64,000 nucleotides of DNA from Pseudoxanthomonas sp. F37 (GTDB lineage Bacteria > Pseudomonadota > Gammaproteobacteria > Xanthomonadales > Xanthomonadaceae), in assembly GCF_022965755.1 (NCBI RefSeq), contig NZ_CP095187.1, positions 2,542,001-2,606,000 on the forward strand. Reading direction: 5' to 3'. How positions within the stretch are numbered: the stretch's first letter is position 1; every line of letters starts with the position of its first letter. Below, one piece after another: positions 10,655 through 19,192 of this stretch. Below the pieces are notes generated by a model. It ran no database searches and was not told the DNA's origin. It saw only the letters and a list, made by a program, of their open reading frames with translations. The position numbers and the translations under genes are program-made.

Positions 10655-10660
10655 CGGGAT

Positions 10661-10736
10661 TGGTGGGCCGTCAAGGATTCGAACCTTGGACCTATTGATT
10701 AAGAGTCAACTGCTCTACCAACTGAGCTAACGGCCC
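10661..10736 (-). tRNA. tRNA-Lys (anticodon CTT)
   Basis: Minus-strand cloverleaf: acceptor GGGCCGT/ACGGCCC, D arm TAGCTCAGTTGGTAGAGC, anticodon stem GTTGA/TCAAT with loop CTCTTAA (CTT), T arm GGTTCGAATCC, discriminator A, encoded CCA. It is very close to E. coli tRNA-Lys apart from the CTT anticodon. Source of the tandem 3'-end repeats that follow. Confidence 0.97.
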
Positions 10737-10811
10737 CGAAACATCAGACGCGTAGTGTAACCGCATCGCTTTTTTCTGTGAACCCCCGCGACGCGGAGAT
10801 CCGTTCATCAG

Positions 10812-10889
10812 TGGGGTGGCTGAGGGGACTCGAACCCCCGACAACTGGAATCACAATCCAGTACTCTAACCAACTGAGCTACAGCCACC
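10812..10889 (-). tRNA. tRNA-His (anticodon GTG)
   Basis: Minus-strand cloverleaf with the His-specific extra G(-1) paired to discriminator C, acceptor GTGGCTG/CAGCCAC, anticodon loop TTGTGAT (GTG), T arm GGTTCGAGTCC and encoded CCA. Confidence 0.97.
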
Positions 10890-10923
10890 ACTGAAACCTG
10901 CTTCCTCCCGGTTGCGCCGGAAG

Positions 10924-11000
10924 TGGCGCGCCCGACAGGACTCGAACCTGTAACCGCCGGCTTAGAAGGCCGGTGCTCTATCCGGTTGAGCTACGGGCGC
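10924..11000 (-). tRNA. tRNA-Arg (anticodon TCT)
   Basis: Minus-strand cloverleaf: acceptor GCGCCCG/CGGGCGC, anticodon stem CCGGC/GCCGG with loop CTTCTAA (TCT), T arm GGTTCGAGTCC, discriminator G, encoded CCA. Confidence 0.97.
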
Positions 11001-11058
11001 CCGGACCGGATTGTCGCATCCCCGCCCTGCCGACACACACCCGGGCAGTACATCAGAC

Positions 11059-11135
11059 TGGTCGGGGTAGAGGGATTCGAACCCCCGACCCTCTGCTCCC
11101 AAAGCAGATGCGCTACCAGACTGCGCTATACCCCG
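11059..11135 (-). tRNA. tRNA-Pro (anticodon TGG)
   Basis: Minus-strand cloverleaf: acceptor CGGGGTA/TACCCCG, D arm TAGCGCAGTCTGGTAGCGC typical of tRNA-Pro, anticodon loop TTTGGGA (TGG), T arm GGTTCGAATCC, discriminator A, encoded CCA. First gene of the operon. Confidence 0.97.
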
Positions 11136-11178
11136 ACGAGGGTCCCGGCGTGGCGTCTGGACGCCAACGAGGCCGCAC

Positions 11179-11207
11179 ATTGTCGGAACCTGCGGCCCGG
11201 CTGTCAA
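11179..11207 (-). promoter_or_regulatory. Strong promoter of the tRNA operon (Pro-Arg-His-Lys-Leu)
   Basis: Minus strand: consensus -35 TTGACA, 17-bp spacer, -10 GACAAT, then a GC-rich discriminator GTGCGGCC of the kind linked to stringent control of stable-RNA promoters. The predicted start lies about 35 nt before tRNA-Pro. Confidence 0.8.
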
Positions 11208-11283
11208 ACGAAACGTGACCGGCCACGGCGTACGCTATGCTCATCCACTGGGGACAGACGTCCGGCAACCACATGAGGGCACC

Positions 11284-12060
11284 ATGATACGCAGCGGCAA
11301 TCCGGCACTGAAGGAATCGACCTTCCTCGATCTGGGCAGCGGGACGGTGGTCTCGCGCGACGCCGGGGCGATGACGCTGAACGGCACCGTGAACAAGACC
11401 GGCATCCTGTTGCTGCTGTCGGTGCTGACGGCCGCCTTCGCCTGGACGCAGTCGGTGGTCACCGGCCCGGACGGCACCGCCATGGTGGCGCCGGGGGTCA
11501 CGGTCTACGCCCTGGGCGGCGCCATCGGCGGCTTCATCCTCGCCCTGGTCACGGTGTTCAAGAAAACCTGGTCGCCCATCACCGCGCCGCTGTACGCACT
11601 GGTGGAAGGCTTCTTCCTGGGCGCGATCTCGGCCGTGTTCGAGCTGAAGTACCCCGGCATCGTGTTCCAGGCCGTGCTGCTGACCTTCGGCACGCTGGGC
11701 GCCCTGCTGGCGGCCTACCGCAGCGGCCTGATCCGCGCCACCGAGAACTTCAAGCTGGGCGTGGTGGCGGCGACCGGCGGCATCGCCCTGGTCTACTTGG
11801 TGTCGATGGGCCTGCGCCTGTTCGGCAAGGACATCCCGCTGATCCACGAATCCGGCCTGGTCGGCATCGGCTTCAGCCTGTTCGTGGTGGTGATCGCGGC
11901 GCTGAACCTGGTGCTGGATTTCGATTTCATCGAGTCTGGCGTGGAAGCCGGCGCACCGAAGTACATGGAGTGGTACGGCGCGTTCGGCCTGATGGTCACG
12001 CTGGTGTGGCTGTACATCGAGTTCCTGCGCCTGCTGGCCAAGCTGCAATCGCGCGACTGA
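11284..12060 (+). CDS. Bax inhibitor-1 / YccA family integral membrane protein
   Basis: 258-residue inner-membrane protein with about seven hydrophobic helices. The start NPALKESTFLDL is typical of the bacterial branch of the BI-1 family that begins with an NPAL..TF motif. Some BI-1 relatives act as pH-sensitive calcium leaks (BsYetJ) or modulate FtsH (YccA); the role here is unknown. ATG 11284 is preceded by a GAGGG site. An in-frame extension upstream to 11215 overlaps the tRNA promoter and is not family-like. The gene is transcribed away from the tRNA operon. Confidence 0.85.
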   Translation: MIRSGNPALKESTFLDLGSGTVVSRDAGAMTLNGTVNKTGILLLLSVLTAAFAWTQSVVTGPDGTAMVAPGVTVYALGGAIGGFILALVTVFKKTWSPITAPLYALVEGFFLGAISAVFELKYPGIVFQAVLLTFGTLGALLAAYRSGLIRATENFKLGVVAATGGIALVYLVSMGLRLFGKDIPLIHESGLVGIGFSLFVVVIAALNLVLDFDFIESGVEAGAPKYMEWYGAFGLMVTLVWLYIEFLRLLAKLQSRD

Positions 12061-12084
12061 GCGCGCGCGGATTGCCGCAACAGG

Positions 12085-12112
12085 ACGGGGCGCCCATGGC
12101 GCCCCGTTCCAT
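12085..12112 (+). terminator. Hairpin between convergent BI-1 and NhaC-type genes
   Basis: 10-bp perfect stem ACGGGGCGCC / GGCGCCCCGT with a 3-nt loop, then TCCATTTC on the + strand. It lies 24 bp after the BI-1 stop. Confidence 0.65.
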
Positions 12113-12131
12113 TTCTGGCCATCGGCAGGCA

Positions 12132-13439
12132 CTAGTGCGGTGCGGCTGCGCGACGGGGCCACACCATGAAGACCAGCGCGGACAGCGCCAGCAACCAGCA
12201 GTAGTACACGCTGCCCGCCAACGCGAGCGGCGACACGGCCGCCAGGGACGCCGCCAGCAGGATCTGGGCGCCGTACGGCAGGACGCCCTGCACCACGCAC
12301 GCGAAGATGTCGAGCACGCTGGCCGCACGGCGCGGACTGATGCCATGGCGCTGCGCGATGTCCTTCGCCAGGCTGCCGGTCACCAGGATGGCGACCGTAT
12401 TGTTGGCGGTGAGCGCATCCGAACCCGCGGCCAGCGCCGCGATACTGATCTCGCCCGACCTGCGCCCGGTATGGCCGCGCGCGAACGCCGCGATGACCTG
12501 CGCCAGCCAGGCCAGGCCGCCGGTTGCCTTGATCAGCGCCGCCAGGCCGCCGATGAGGATGGACAGCAGGGTGATCTCCACCATGCTTTCGAACCCCAGG
12601 TAGATGTCGCCGGCGAACGCGACCACGTCGTACTCCTGCGCCAGCACGAAGCCGAACACGCCGGACACGACCAGGCCGATGCCCAGCACCAGCACCACGT
12701 CCAGGCCGGCCAGCGCCAGGCCCAGCACCACCACGTAGGGCAGCACCAGCCAGGGCGAAGCGGCGTCGGGGGCTTCCACCGGCGCAGCGTCGCCCAGGGT
12801 GGCGAGCAGGACGATCGTGGCGATGGCGGCGGGCAGCGCGATCCGGAAGTTCTCGCGGAACTTGTCGCGCATCTCCGCGCCCTGGCTGCGCGTGGCCGCA
12901 ATGGTGGTGTCGGAAATGATGGACAGGTTATCGCCGAACATCGCGCCGCCCAGCACGGCCGACGTCACCAGCACGCGGTCCAGGCCCGCGGCATCGGCCA
13001 CCCCCAGCGCGATCGGCACCACCGCCGCCAGCGTCCCCATCGACGTACCGATGGACAGCGACACGAACGCGGCCGCCAGGAACAGGCCCGGCAGGATCAG
13101 GCCGGCCGGCAATGCGCCCAGGCCCAGCGCGACCACCGCATCGACGGCACCGATGGCCTTGGACACCGTGGCGAACGCCCCCGCCAGCAGGAAGATCAGG
13201 CACATCAGCATGACGTTGCCGTCGCCCATGCCCTGCAGCAGGGTCTGCTGCGCGGGAACGCCGCGCCTGCGCGCCAGCCAGACCCCCAGCGCCAGGGCCG
13301 GCAGGATGGCCACCGGCGCGCGCAACTGGTAGAACCCCATCGCCTCGCCCTGTGCCGTGTAGTACAGCCCGGCGCCGAAGAACAGCGCCAGGAACAGCAG
13401 CAGCGGAGTCAGCGCAAGCGCACTGGGACGTACGGACAT
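12132..13439 (-). CDS. NhaC-type Na+/H+ antiporter family protein
   Basis: 435-residue polytopic inner-membrane transporter with 10-12 predicted helices. Family features of the NhaC branch are visible: SIGTSMGTLAAVVPIALG in one half, the FGDNLSIISDTTIAAT motif (conserved Asp and polar residues of the ion site) and GSDALTANNTVAILVTG in the second half. Likely exchanges cytoplasmic Na+ for H+, though some members carry organic acids. It lies downstream of, and in the same direction as, a sodium:solute symporter gene; a 114-bp gap means co-transcription is possible but not certain. Confidence 0.85.
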   Translation of the reverse strand: MSVRPSALALTPLLLFLALFFGAGLYYTAQGEAMGFYQLRAPVAILPALALGVWLARRRGVPAQQTLLQGMGDGNVMLMCLIFLLAGAFATVSKAIGAVDAVVALGLGALPAGLILPGLFLAAAFVSLSIGTSMGTLAAVVPIALGVADAAGLDRVLVTSAVLGGAMFGDNLSIISDTTIAATRSQGAEMRDKFRENFRIALPAAIATIVLLATLGDAAPVEAPDAASPWLVLPYVVVLGLALAGLDVVLVLGIGLVVSGVFGFVLAQEYDVVAFAGDIYLGFESMVEITLLSILIGGLAALIKATGGLAWLAQVIAAFARGHTGRRSGEISIAALAAGSDALTANNTVAILVTGSLAKDIAQRHGISPRRAASVLDIFACVVQGVLPYGAQILLAASLAAVSPLALAGSVYYCWLLALSALVFMVWPRRAAAPH

Positions 13440-13553
13440 GGCAGGGCCTTCTGCGTGGGGCCGCGGATTGTGCGTGCCGCCAGCCTAGCGTCAAAGCCCA
13501 TGGGTGGGACACAGGCCGACAAAAACGGGACGCCGGAACCCTGATCTGCCCGG

Positions 13554-15374
13554 CTAGCGTGGCGCACTCGCCATGCGGAACGCTTCACTGCCCCGGAACG
13601 CGCCCCACAGCCCGACCAGACCACCGAGGACCAGGAGCGCACCCGGCACAGGCGACCCCAGCAGCAAACCACCGATGCCGAACAACAGCGCGTACACCCC
13701 GGCATTGCCCGACAACCAGGCGATCCCCAGCCAGCCCATCGCTCGCCTGGGGGCCGCACCCGGCAGGTCGCGCCACCAGCCCGGCGGACGCACGCGGCGC
13801 GTGAACGCTTCCAGATGCGCGTCGGGGACCGGCGGCGTCAGCCAGGTGGCCAGCAGGGCACTGGCCGTGGCGATCGCCACGATGGCCAGCAACAGGTATT
13901 CGTCGCGCGCATCGGGAAACAAGGGGTACAGCACCAGCGCGGACGACACCGCCGCCACGATGCCGGCGATCTCGGTCCATGCATTCGCCCGCCACCAGAA
14001 CCATCGCAGCATCGAGGGAAGACCGAGTCCTGCGCCCAGTGCGATGAAAAGGCGCCACGCCTGCTCGATGCTGTCGATCCGCGACGCCACCACGACCCCC
14101 ATCGCCGTGAGCAGCATCACCGAGAGTCGGCTGACCCAGACCAGCCGCGACTGGCTGGCATCGGGCGCGACGAAGCGCCGATAGAGGTCATGGGTGAGAT
14201 AGCTCGCTCCCCAGTTGAGATGGGTGTCGACGGTGCTCATGAACGCGGCCAGCAACGATGCGAACAGCAGGCCCAGCAGGCCGGCCGGAAGCAGACGCGC
14301 CATCAGCACCGGATACGCCATCTCGCGGTCTGCCGCCACGAGCTCGGCATCCGCGCCACCCCCACTCACGCCAAGGGGGAACACCACCAGCGCGACCAGC
14401 GCCACCAGCACCCAGGGCCAGGTGCGTACCGCATAGTTCAGGACGGCGAACCACAAGGTTCCCGCAGTGGCGTGGCGCTCGTCGCGTGCCGTGAACACGC
14501 GTTGGGCGAGATAGCCGCTGCCATCGCTGTAGTACTGCGCCCACCATTGCACGGCGATGTAGGTGAGGAACACCTGCACCGGCAGCCAGGCGGCATCGCG
14601 TCCCGGCACGAAGGCCAGCAGGCTTGCCACGTCGTAGTGCCGCGCAAGGCCCGCCTGCAGGCCCTGCAGCCCTCCCACGTGGTCGACAGCGATCAACGCA
14701 AAGGCCACGCCCCCGACCAGGGCCATGGCGAACTGCAACAGGTCGGTCAGGATGACGCCACGGATGCCGCCCAGGCTGGAGTAGGCACCGATCACGCAGA
14801 AAAGCACCAGCACCGTGATCGTATCGCCCGGCGAACCGACCAGCAGCGCGTCGGGCCAGAACGCGGTGAACGCCTCCATGGCCGCAGGTCCCAGCCAAGC
14901 GCGCCAGTCCACGAAGGGCGCGGCGATCTTCACCATCGCCCTGACCACCCATCCCAGGATGATGGCGTTGATCAGGATGGCGAAGAATGCGGCCTTGAAT
15001 CCGCGCAGCCACGCCGCGGAGCGTCCGCAGTAGCGCAGTTCGATCAGTTCGGCATCCGTCAGCACGCGCGAACGGCGCCACAACGCCGCGAACACGACCG
15101 CGACCGAGATGTGGGAGATGGCCCAGGACCACCACAACCAGTTGCCGGCGACGCCATGCCTGGCCACCAGGCCCGATACGACCAGCGGCGTATCCGCGGC
15201 GAACGTGGTGGCCGCCATCGAGGTGCCCAGCCACCACCAGGGCAACGACCGGTCGGCGACGAAGTAGGAGTCCAGCGAACGTCCCGCCGTGCGGGACACC
15301 CAGGCGCCTACCAGCAGTGTCGCCGCCAGGTAGGCGGCGACGATGGTCCAGTCAATGACCGCCAGCGATCCCAT
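13554..15374 (-). CDS. Sodium:solute symporter (SSS family), substrate unknown
   Basis: About 606 residues with roughly 13 membrane helices. The SSS fold is recognisable from SYFVADRSLPWWWLGTSMAATTF, where the polar residues contribute to Na+ sites, and from GIRGVILTDLLQF. Relatives include PutP, PanF and sugar or sialic acid importers; no substrate can be assigned from sequence. Either the ATG at 15374 or a TTG at 15389 could start translation; neither has a clear ribosome site. The neighbouring antiporter could recycle the imported sodium, but this is inference. Confidence 0.85.
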   Translation of the reverse strand: MGSLAVIDWTIVAAYLAATLLVGAWVSRTAGRSLDSYFVADRSLPWWWLGTSMAATTFAADTPLVVSGLVARHGVAGNWLWWSWAISHISVAVVFAALWRRSRVLTDAELIELRYCGRSAAWLRGFKAAFFAILINAIILGWVVRAMVKIAAPFVDWRAWLGPAAMEAFTAFWPDALLVGSPGDTITVLVLFCVIGAYSSLGGIRGVILTDLLQFAMALVGGVAFALIAVDHVGGLQGLQAGLARHYDVASLLAFVPGRDAAWLPVQVFLTYIAVQWWAQYYSDGSGYLAQRVFTARDERHATAGTLWFAVLNYAVRTWPWVLVALVALVVFPLGVSGGGADAELVAADREMAYPVLMARLLPAGLLGLLFASLLAAFMSTVDTHLNWGASYLTHDLYRRFVAPDASQSRLVWVSRLSVMLLTAMGVVVASRIDSIEQAWRLFIALGAGLGLPSMLRWFWWRANAWTEIAGIVAAVSSALVLYPLFPDARDEYLLLAIVAIATASALLATWLTPPVPDAHLEAFTRRVRPPGWWRDLPGAAPRRAMGWLGIAWLSGNAGVYALLFGIGGLLLGSPVPGALLVLGGLVGLWGAFRGSEAFRMASAPR

Positions 15375-15487
15375 CGGGCGCGACGGCAAGCGTCATGAGG
15401 AACATGCGACCGAGGATACCCCAGGCGGCCCGAGGCTCAAAACCGCGCCTGCGCGCATCGACGCGCGCAGGTGCGCGTGCAACACGA

Positions 15488-16495
15488 TCACACGCGGCTG
15501 GCGATCGCCTTGGCGAACGACATGGTGGTGCCCTCGCCGCCCAGGTCCGGGGTCAGCGAATCCTTGGCTTCCAGCGTGGCGATGATGGCCGCGCGCAGGC
15601 GCTCGGCCTTCTCGGGCTGGCCCAGGTGGTCCAGCATCTGGGCCGCGCCCAGCAGCAGCGCGCACGGATTGGCGACGCCCTTGCCCGCGATGTCGGGAGC
15701 CGAACCGTGCACGGCTTCGAAGATCGCCGCATCGGTGCCGATGTTGGCGCCCGGCGCCAGGCCCAGGCCGCCCACCAGGCCCGCGCACAGGTCCGAGATG
15801 ATGTCGCCGAACAGGTTGGTGGTGACGATGATGTCGAACTGCTCCGGACGCATCACCAGCTGCATGCAGGTGTTGTCCACGATCATCTCGTTGCACTGGA
15901 TGTCCGGGTACTGTGCGGCCACTTCGCGCGCCACCTTCAGGAACAGGCCGGAGGTGCTCTTCAGGATGTTGGCCTTGTGCACCACGGTGACCTTCTTGCG
16001 GCCGGTCTTGCGGGCCAGGTCGAAGGCGTAGCGCACGATGCGCTCGGAACCCTTGCGGGTGATCTTCTGCGTCAGCAGCGCGGTCTCGCCGTCTTCCGAA
16101 ACCGACTGGCCTTCGCCGATGTAGGCGCCCTCGGTGTTCTCGCGCACGGTGATCAGGTCCACGCCCGTCGGGAAGCGCGACTTGGTGTTCGGGAACGACT
16201 TGGCCGGACGCACGTTGGCGTACAGGTCGAAGTGGCGGCGCAGGGCCACGTTGATCGAACTGAAGCCCTCGCCCACCGGCGTGGTCAGCGGACTCTTCAG
16301 GGCCACGCCGTTCTTGCGGATGGAGTCCAGCGTGGCCTGCGGCAGCAGGTCGCCGTGCTTCTCCAGCGCGACCATGCCGGCGTCGGCCTCCTCATAGGTC
16401 AGGCCGGCCTTGAGGGCGTCGAGCACGTACAGGGTGGCATCCATGATCTCCGGGCCAATACCGTCGCCGCGGATGACCGTAATCGTCTGGGTCAT
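15488..16495 (-). CDS. icd: NAD-type isocitrate dehydrogenase (isopropylmalate dehydrogenase-like fold)
   Basis: TCA-cycle enzyme converting isocitrate to 2-oxoglutarate and CO2. The 335-residue product has the beta-decarboxylating dehydrogenase pattern: VIRGDGIGPEIM at the N-terminus, SSINVALRRHFDLYANVRP at the substrate site (the SxNxxLR form marks isocitrate rather than isopropylmalate), NLFGDIISDLCAGLVGGLGL with the metal Asp residues, and HGSAPDIAGKGVANP at the cofactor site. Small NAD-dependent isocitrate dehydrogenases of this type are known from Xanthomonas. Homoisocitrate dehydrogenase is the main alternative. The ATG at 16495 is the family start; upstream in-frame sequence is non-coding. 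Confidence 0.85.
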   Translation of the reverse strand: MTQTITVIRGDGIGPEIMDATLYVLDALKAGLTYEEADAGMVALEKHGDLLPQATLDSIRKNGVALKSPLTTPVGEGFSSINVALRRHFDLYANVRPAKSFPNTKSRFPTGVDLITVRENTEGAYIGEGQSVSEDGETALLTQKITRKGSERIVRYAFDLARKTGRKKVTVVHKANILKSTSGLFLKVAREVAAQYPDIQCNEMIVDNTCMQLVMRPEQFDIIVTTNLFGDIISDLCAGLVGGLGLAPGANIGTDAAIFEAVHGSAPDIAGKGVANPCALLLGAAQMLDHLGQPEKAERLRAAIIATLEAKDSLTPDLGGEGTTMSFAKAIASRV

Positions 16496-16570
16496 TGAGT
16501 GGGGTTTCCGAACAGGGGCGCGCGCGGGCCTGGGCCGGAGCGGGCGCGAAGGGGAAGGTCTGTACCCGAC

Positions 16571-16600
16571 ATTATGCCCGAGGGCCCGTCGGCGCCCCAA
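16571..16600 (-). promoter_or_regulatory. Candidate promoter of the isocitrate dehydrogenase gene
   Basis: Minus strand: -35 TTGGGG, 18-bp spacer, -10 CATAAT. The predicted start gives a leader of about 70 nt. The -35 match is poor. Confidence 0.4.
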
Positions 16601-16615
16601 ATCGACGATGGTCGG

Positions 16616-16639
16616 GGGCCCGGCGCGGGCGCCGGGCCC
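16616..16639 (-). terminator. GC-rich hairpin after the AhpD-like gene
   Basis: 10-bp inverted repeat GGGCCCGGCG / CGCCGGGCCC with a 4-nt loop, 6 bp past the stop codon of the AhpD-like gene. There is no U-tract, so it may act as an mRNA 3'-end stabiliser or a Rho-assisted stop. Confidence 0.45.
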
Positions 16640-16645
16640 AGCGGC

Positions 16646-17041
16646 TCAGCCGTGGTCGTGGGCCACGGGCGCGGCAGCGGCGCCGCCTTCCAGCTGGTCG
16701 AGGAAATCCACGGCCCTGCGAAGGTGCGGGATGACGATGGAACCTCCCACCACCAGGCCCACCGAGAAAGTCTCGAAGAACTCCTCGCGGGTCACGCCGG
16801 CCTCCTTGCACTGGGCGACGTGGTAGCTGATGCAGTCGTCGCAGCGAAGCACCATCGATGCCACCAGGCCCAGCAGTTCCTTGGTCTTCACGTCCAGCGC
16901 GCCTGCCTGGTAGGTCTGCGTATCCAGGGCGAAGAAGCGGCGCACGACCTGGTTGGGTTCGTCCAGGATGCGCTTGTTCATGCGCTGGCGGAACTCGGTG
17001 AACGCCTTGACGCGGTCGTTGCTGTCGTCGCCGGCGCTCAT
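16646..17041 (-). CDS. AhpD-like carboxymuconolactone decarboxylase family protein
   Basis: 131-residue all-helical protein with the AhpD-type redox motif in LRCDDCISYHV (CxxC at residues 67-70, His three residues on). Proteins with this motif act as thiol peroxidase or disulfide reductase partners. The ATG overlaps the grxC stop as ATGA, so the two are translationally coupled, and the pairing with a glutaredoxin supports a thiol-redox role. It ends in a His-rich tail (APVAHDHG). Confidence 0.85.
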   Translation of the reverse strand: MSAGDDSNDRVKAFTEFRQRMNKRILDEPNQVVRRFFALDTQTYQAGALDVKTKELLGLVASMVLRCDDCISYHVAQCKEAGVTREEFFETFSVGLVVGGSIVIPHLRRAVDFLDQLEGGAAAAPVAHDHG

Positions 17042-17328
17042 GCGGCCTCTCCCGCCAGCAACGCATCGAGCTTGCCGGCGCGGTGCAGCGCGATCATGTC
17101 GTCGTAGCCGCCCACGTGGACATCGCCGACGAAGATCTGCGGCACGCTGGTGCGCTTGGCCCTGGCGATCATCTTCTCGCGCTCGGCCGGGTCCAGGTCG
17201 ATGCGCACCTCGGTCCAATCGCGGCCCTTGCTCTTCAGGAAGTTCTTCGCGGCCACGCAGTAAGGACAGATCGCCGTGCTGTAGAGGATGACTTCCGGCG
17301 CGGTGGCGCCTTGCGGGGTGTCGCTCAA
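17038..17328 (-). CDS. grxC: Glutaredoxin 3 (GrxC-type)
   Basis: Small cytoplasmic thiol-disulfide oxidoreductase using glutathione. The 96-residue product has the dithiol site CPYC (Cys21, Cys24), the cis-Pro segment TSVPQIFVGDVHVGGYDD and C-terminal helices. The start is taken as TTG at 17328, preceded 7 nt upstream by GGAG and giving MSDTPQG, as in relatives; a longer ATG-initiated frame would add an unrelated 39 residues. Stop and next start overlap as ATGA. Confidence 0.9.
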   Translation of the reverse strand: MSDTPQGATAPEVILYSTAICPYCVAAKNFLKSKGRDWTEVRIDLDPAEREKMIARAKRTSVPQIFVGDVHVGGYDDMIALHRAGKLDALLAGEAA

Positions 17329-17515
17329 GGGAGTTCTCCGGAACCAAAGGAACGTGGGGGGGTCGCAACCGATATCGGGCCGGCCGGGCCCGCTTCCAGC
17401 CGGCGACATGAAACAGTGCGGACCGGTACTGGCCCGGTTAACCACGTATTCACTCGCCCGGATCGGTGACCGGTCATCCTGATGACGGCGTCATTATCCG
17501 CCACGGAGCCTCCAT

Positions 17516-19156
17516 TTGCGCCCATTGTTGCTCGCCACCGCCCTGACCCTGGCCCTTGCCGCCCCGCTGGCCGCGTCGCAGGACAGCCGGCTGCCCGACA
17601 TCGGCTCGTCCGCCGGCGAGCTGCTCACGCCGGCACGCCAGGCCGAGTACGGCGGCATGATGCTGCGCGAGCTGCGCAACTACGGCTATCTGCTGGAAGA
17701 CCCGCTGGTCACCGATTGGCTGCAGACCGTGGGCAACCGCCTGGGCGCCGACAGCGACAACCCGCAGCAGGCGTACACCTTCTTCATGATGCGCGACCGG
17801 CAGATCAATGCCTTCGCCACGCTGGGCGGCTACATCGGCATGAATGCCGGCCTGGTGCTGACCGCCGACCGCGAGGATGAAGTGGCCGCCGTCCTGTCGC
17901 ACGAGATCGCGCACGTCACCCAGCAACACGTGCTGCGCGGCGTGGAACGCGCGCAGCGCGACCAGGTGCCGATCCTGCTGGGCATGCTGGGCGCCATCGT
18001 CCTGGCCCAGGCCGCCGGCGGCAGTTCCAGCGGCGATGCCTCGCAGGCGGCCATCGCCTCGGCGATGGGCCTGATGCAGCAGCGGCAGATCGACTACACC
18101 CGCTCCAACGAATCCGAGGCCGACCGCGTGGGCATCCGTACCCTTTCCCGCGCCGGTTACGACATCGACGCCATGGCCGGCTTCTTCGCCAAGCTGCAGC
18201 AGGCCACCCGGGTCGCGCGCGGCAGCGGGCGCGAGGCCGTCCCCGATTACCTGCAGACCCACCCGGTGACCACCACCCGCATCAGCGAGGCACGCCAGCG
18301 CGCGGACCAGCTGCGGGGCACCCAGGTCACCACCGTCACCAGCGTGCCCGGCGGGGAGCGCGTCGAGCGCTTCGACCGCTCCGGCATCACCCTGCCGGAG
18401 ACGCGCAGCGACAACCCGCTGCTGCCCGTGCCGGTGACGTTGCCCGTGCAGGTCTTCCAGCGCGGCGAGACCGGACAGTTCGACTGGGCCCGCGAGCGCC
18501 TGCGCGCACTCAGCGCCAGCACGCCCTCGGCCGCGGTGCGCGAGTACGAAACGCTGCGGCGTCAGGCCGGCAGGCCATTGACCGGCCCCCAGCGCTACGG
18601 CGTGGCCGTCGCGCATCTCCAGGGAGGCGACACCCGCACGGCACTGGCGGAACTGCGGGCCCTGGCCGATGAAACCCCCGACAACCTGTGGGTAGGGCTG
18701 GCGCTGGGCGAAGCCGAGTCGCGCACGGGCGACCCGCAGGCGGCCAACCGCCGCTTCGACGCACTGATGCGGCGCCACCCCGAAAACCGGGCCGTCAGCC
18801 TGACCTACGCCCGGGTCCTGAACGAGCAGGGCGGCCGTCAGGCCGGCCAGCGGGCGCAGGCCGTCCTGCGCCCGCTGATGGGGCGCGCAGGCGACGATCC
18901 GGTGTTCCAGCAGCAGTTCGCCCGCGCCAACGAGCTGGCCGGCGACATCGCCCGCGCCGGCGAGGCCTACGCCGAGGCCGCCTACCTGAACGGAAGGCCC
19001 GAGCAGGCCCTGATCCAGCTGCAGAACCTCAAGAAGCGGGACGACCTGGACTTCTACGCCCGCGCCCGGATCGACGCCCGCATCGCCGCCATCACGCCGG
19101 AGGTGCTGGAGTTGCGGCGCCAGGGCATCCGCGACCCCGACGTGGAGCGGCGCTGA
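17516..19156 (+). CDS. bepA: BepA-like periplasmic M48 metalloprotease with TPR domain
   Basis: Outer-membrane quality-control protease/chaperone that helps LptD assembly and removes stalled BAM substrates in E. coli. 546 residues: a signal peptide (RPLLLATALTLALAAPLAAS), an M48 peptidase domain with zinc motif HEIAH at 129-133 and third ligand Glu201 in NESEADRVG, then a C-terminal TPR-like region (residues 320-530). Start is TTG 17516 with GGAG 8 nt upstream; other starts within the signal peptide cannot be excluded. It stands alone ahead of phoB. Confidence 0.9.
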   Translation: MRPLLLATALTLALAAPLAASQDSRLPDIGSSAGELLTPARQAEYGGMMLRELRNYGYLLEDPLVTDWLQTVGNRLGADSDNPQQAYTFFMMRDRQINAFATLGGYIGMNAGLVLTADREDEVAAVLSHEIAHVTQQHVLRGVERAQRDQVPILLGMLGAIVLAQAAGGSSSGDASQAAIASAMGLMQQRQIDYTRSNESEADRVGIRTLSRAGYDIDAMAGFFAKLQQATRVARGSGREAVPDYLQTHPVTTTRISEARQRADQLRGTQVTTVTSVPGGERVERFDRSGITLPETRSDNPLLPVPVTLPVQVFQRGETGQFDWARERLRALSASTPSAAVREYETLRRQAGRPLTGPQRYGVAVAHLQGGDTRTALAELRALADETPDNLWVGLALGEAESRTGDPQAANRRFDALMRRHPENRAVSLTYARVLNEQGGRQAGQRAQAVLRPLMGRAGDDPVFQQQFARANELAGDIARAGEAYAEAAYLNGRPEQALIQLQNLKKRDDLDFYARARIDARIAAITPEVLELRRQGIRDPDVERR

Positions 19157-19192
19157 GCACCTGCCGGCCTGCCGTGTGACAGCCCGGCGGCC

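Larger units (their letters stand above)
10302..10660 (-). repeat. Tandem 140-bp repeats: tRNA-Lys 3' end plus terminator, three units
   Basis: Three near-identical units with a period of 139-140 bp (GAACGCGCCGCAGCGCG at 10302, 10441 and 10581; GGCCGTCAAGGATTCGAACC at 10386, 10526 and 10666). Read on the minus strand, the first unit starts inside the true tRNA-Lys; the next two restart with only its last 22 nt or so (T loop to CCA). Each then runs through a terminator hairpin and a spacer. Units differ at a handful of bases. The layout is the same idea as the rtT repeats of the E. coli tyrT operon, though I see no sequence kinship. Confidence 0.9.

Noticed and set aside
10164-11135. tRNA cluster as an attachment site for an integrated element
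   Set aside because: The duplicated tRNA-Lys ends are 140 bp apart with no integrase or cargo between them, so this is tandem duplication, not an att pair flanking an island.
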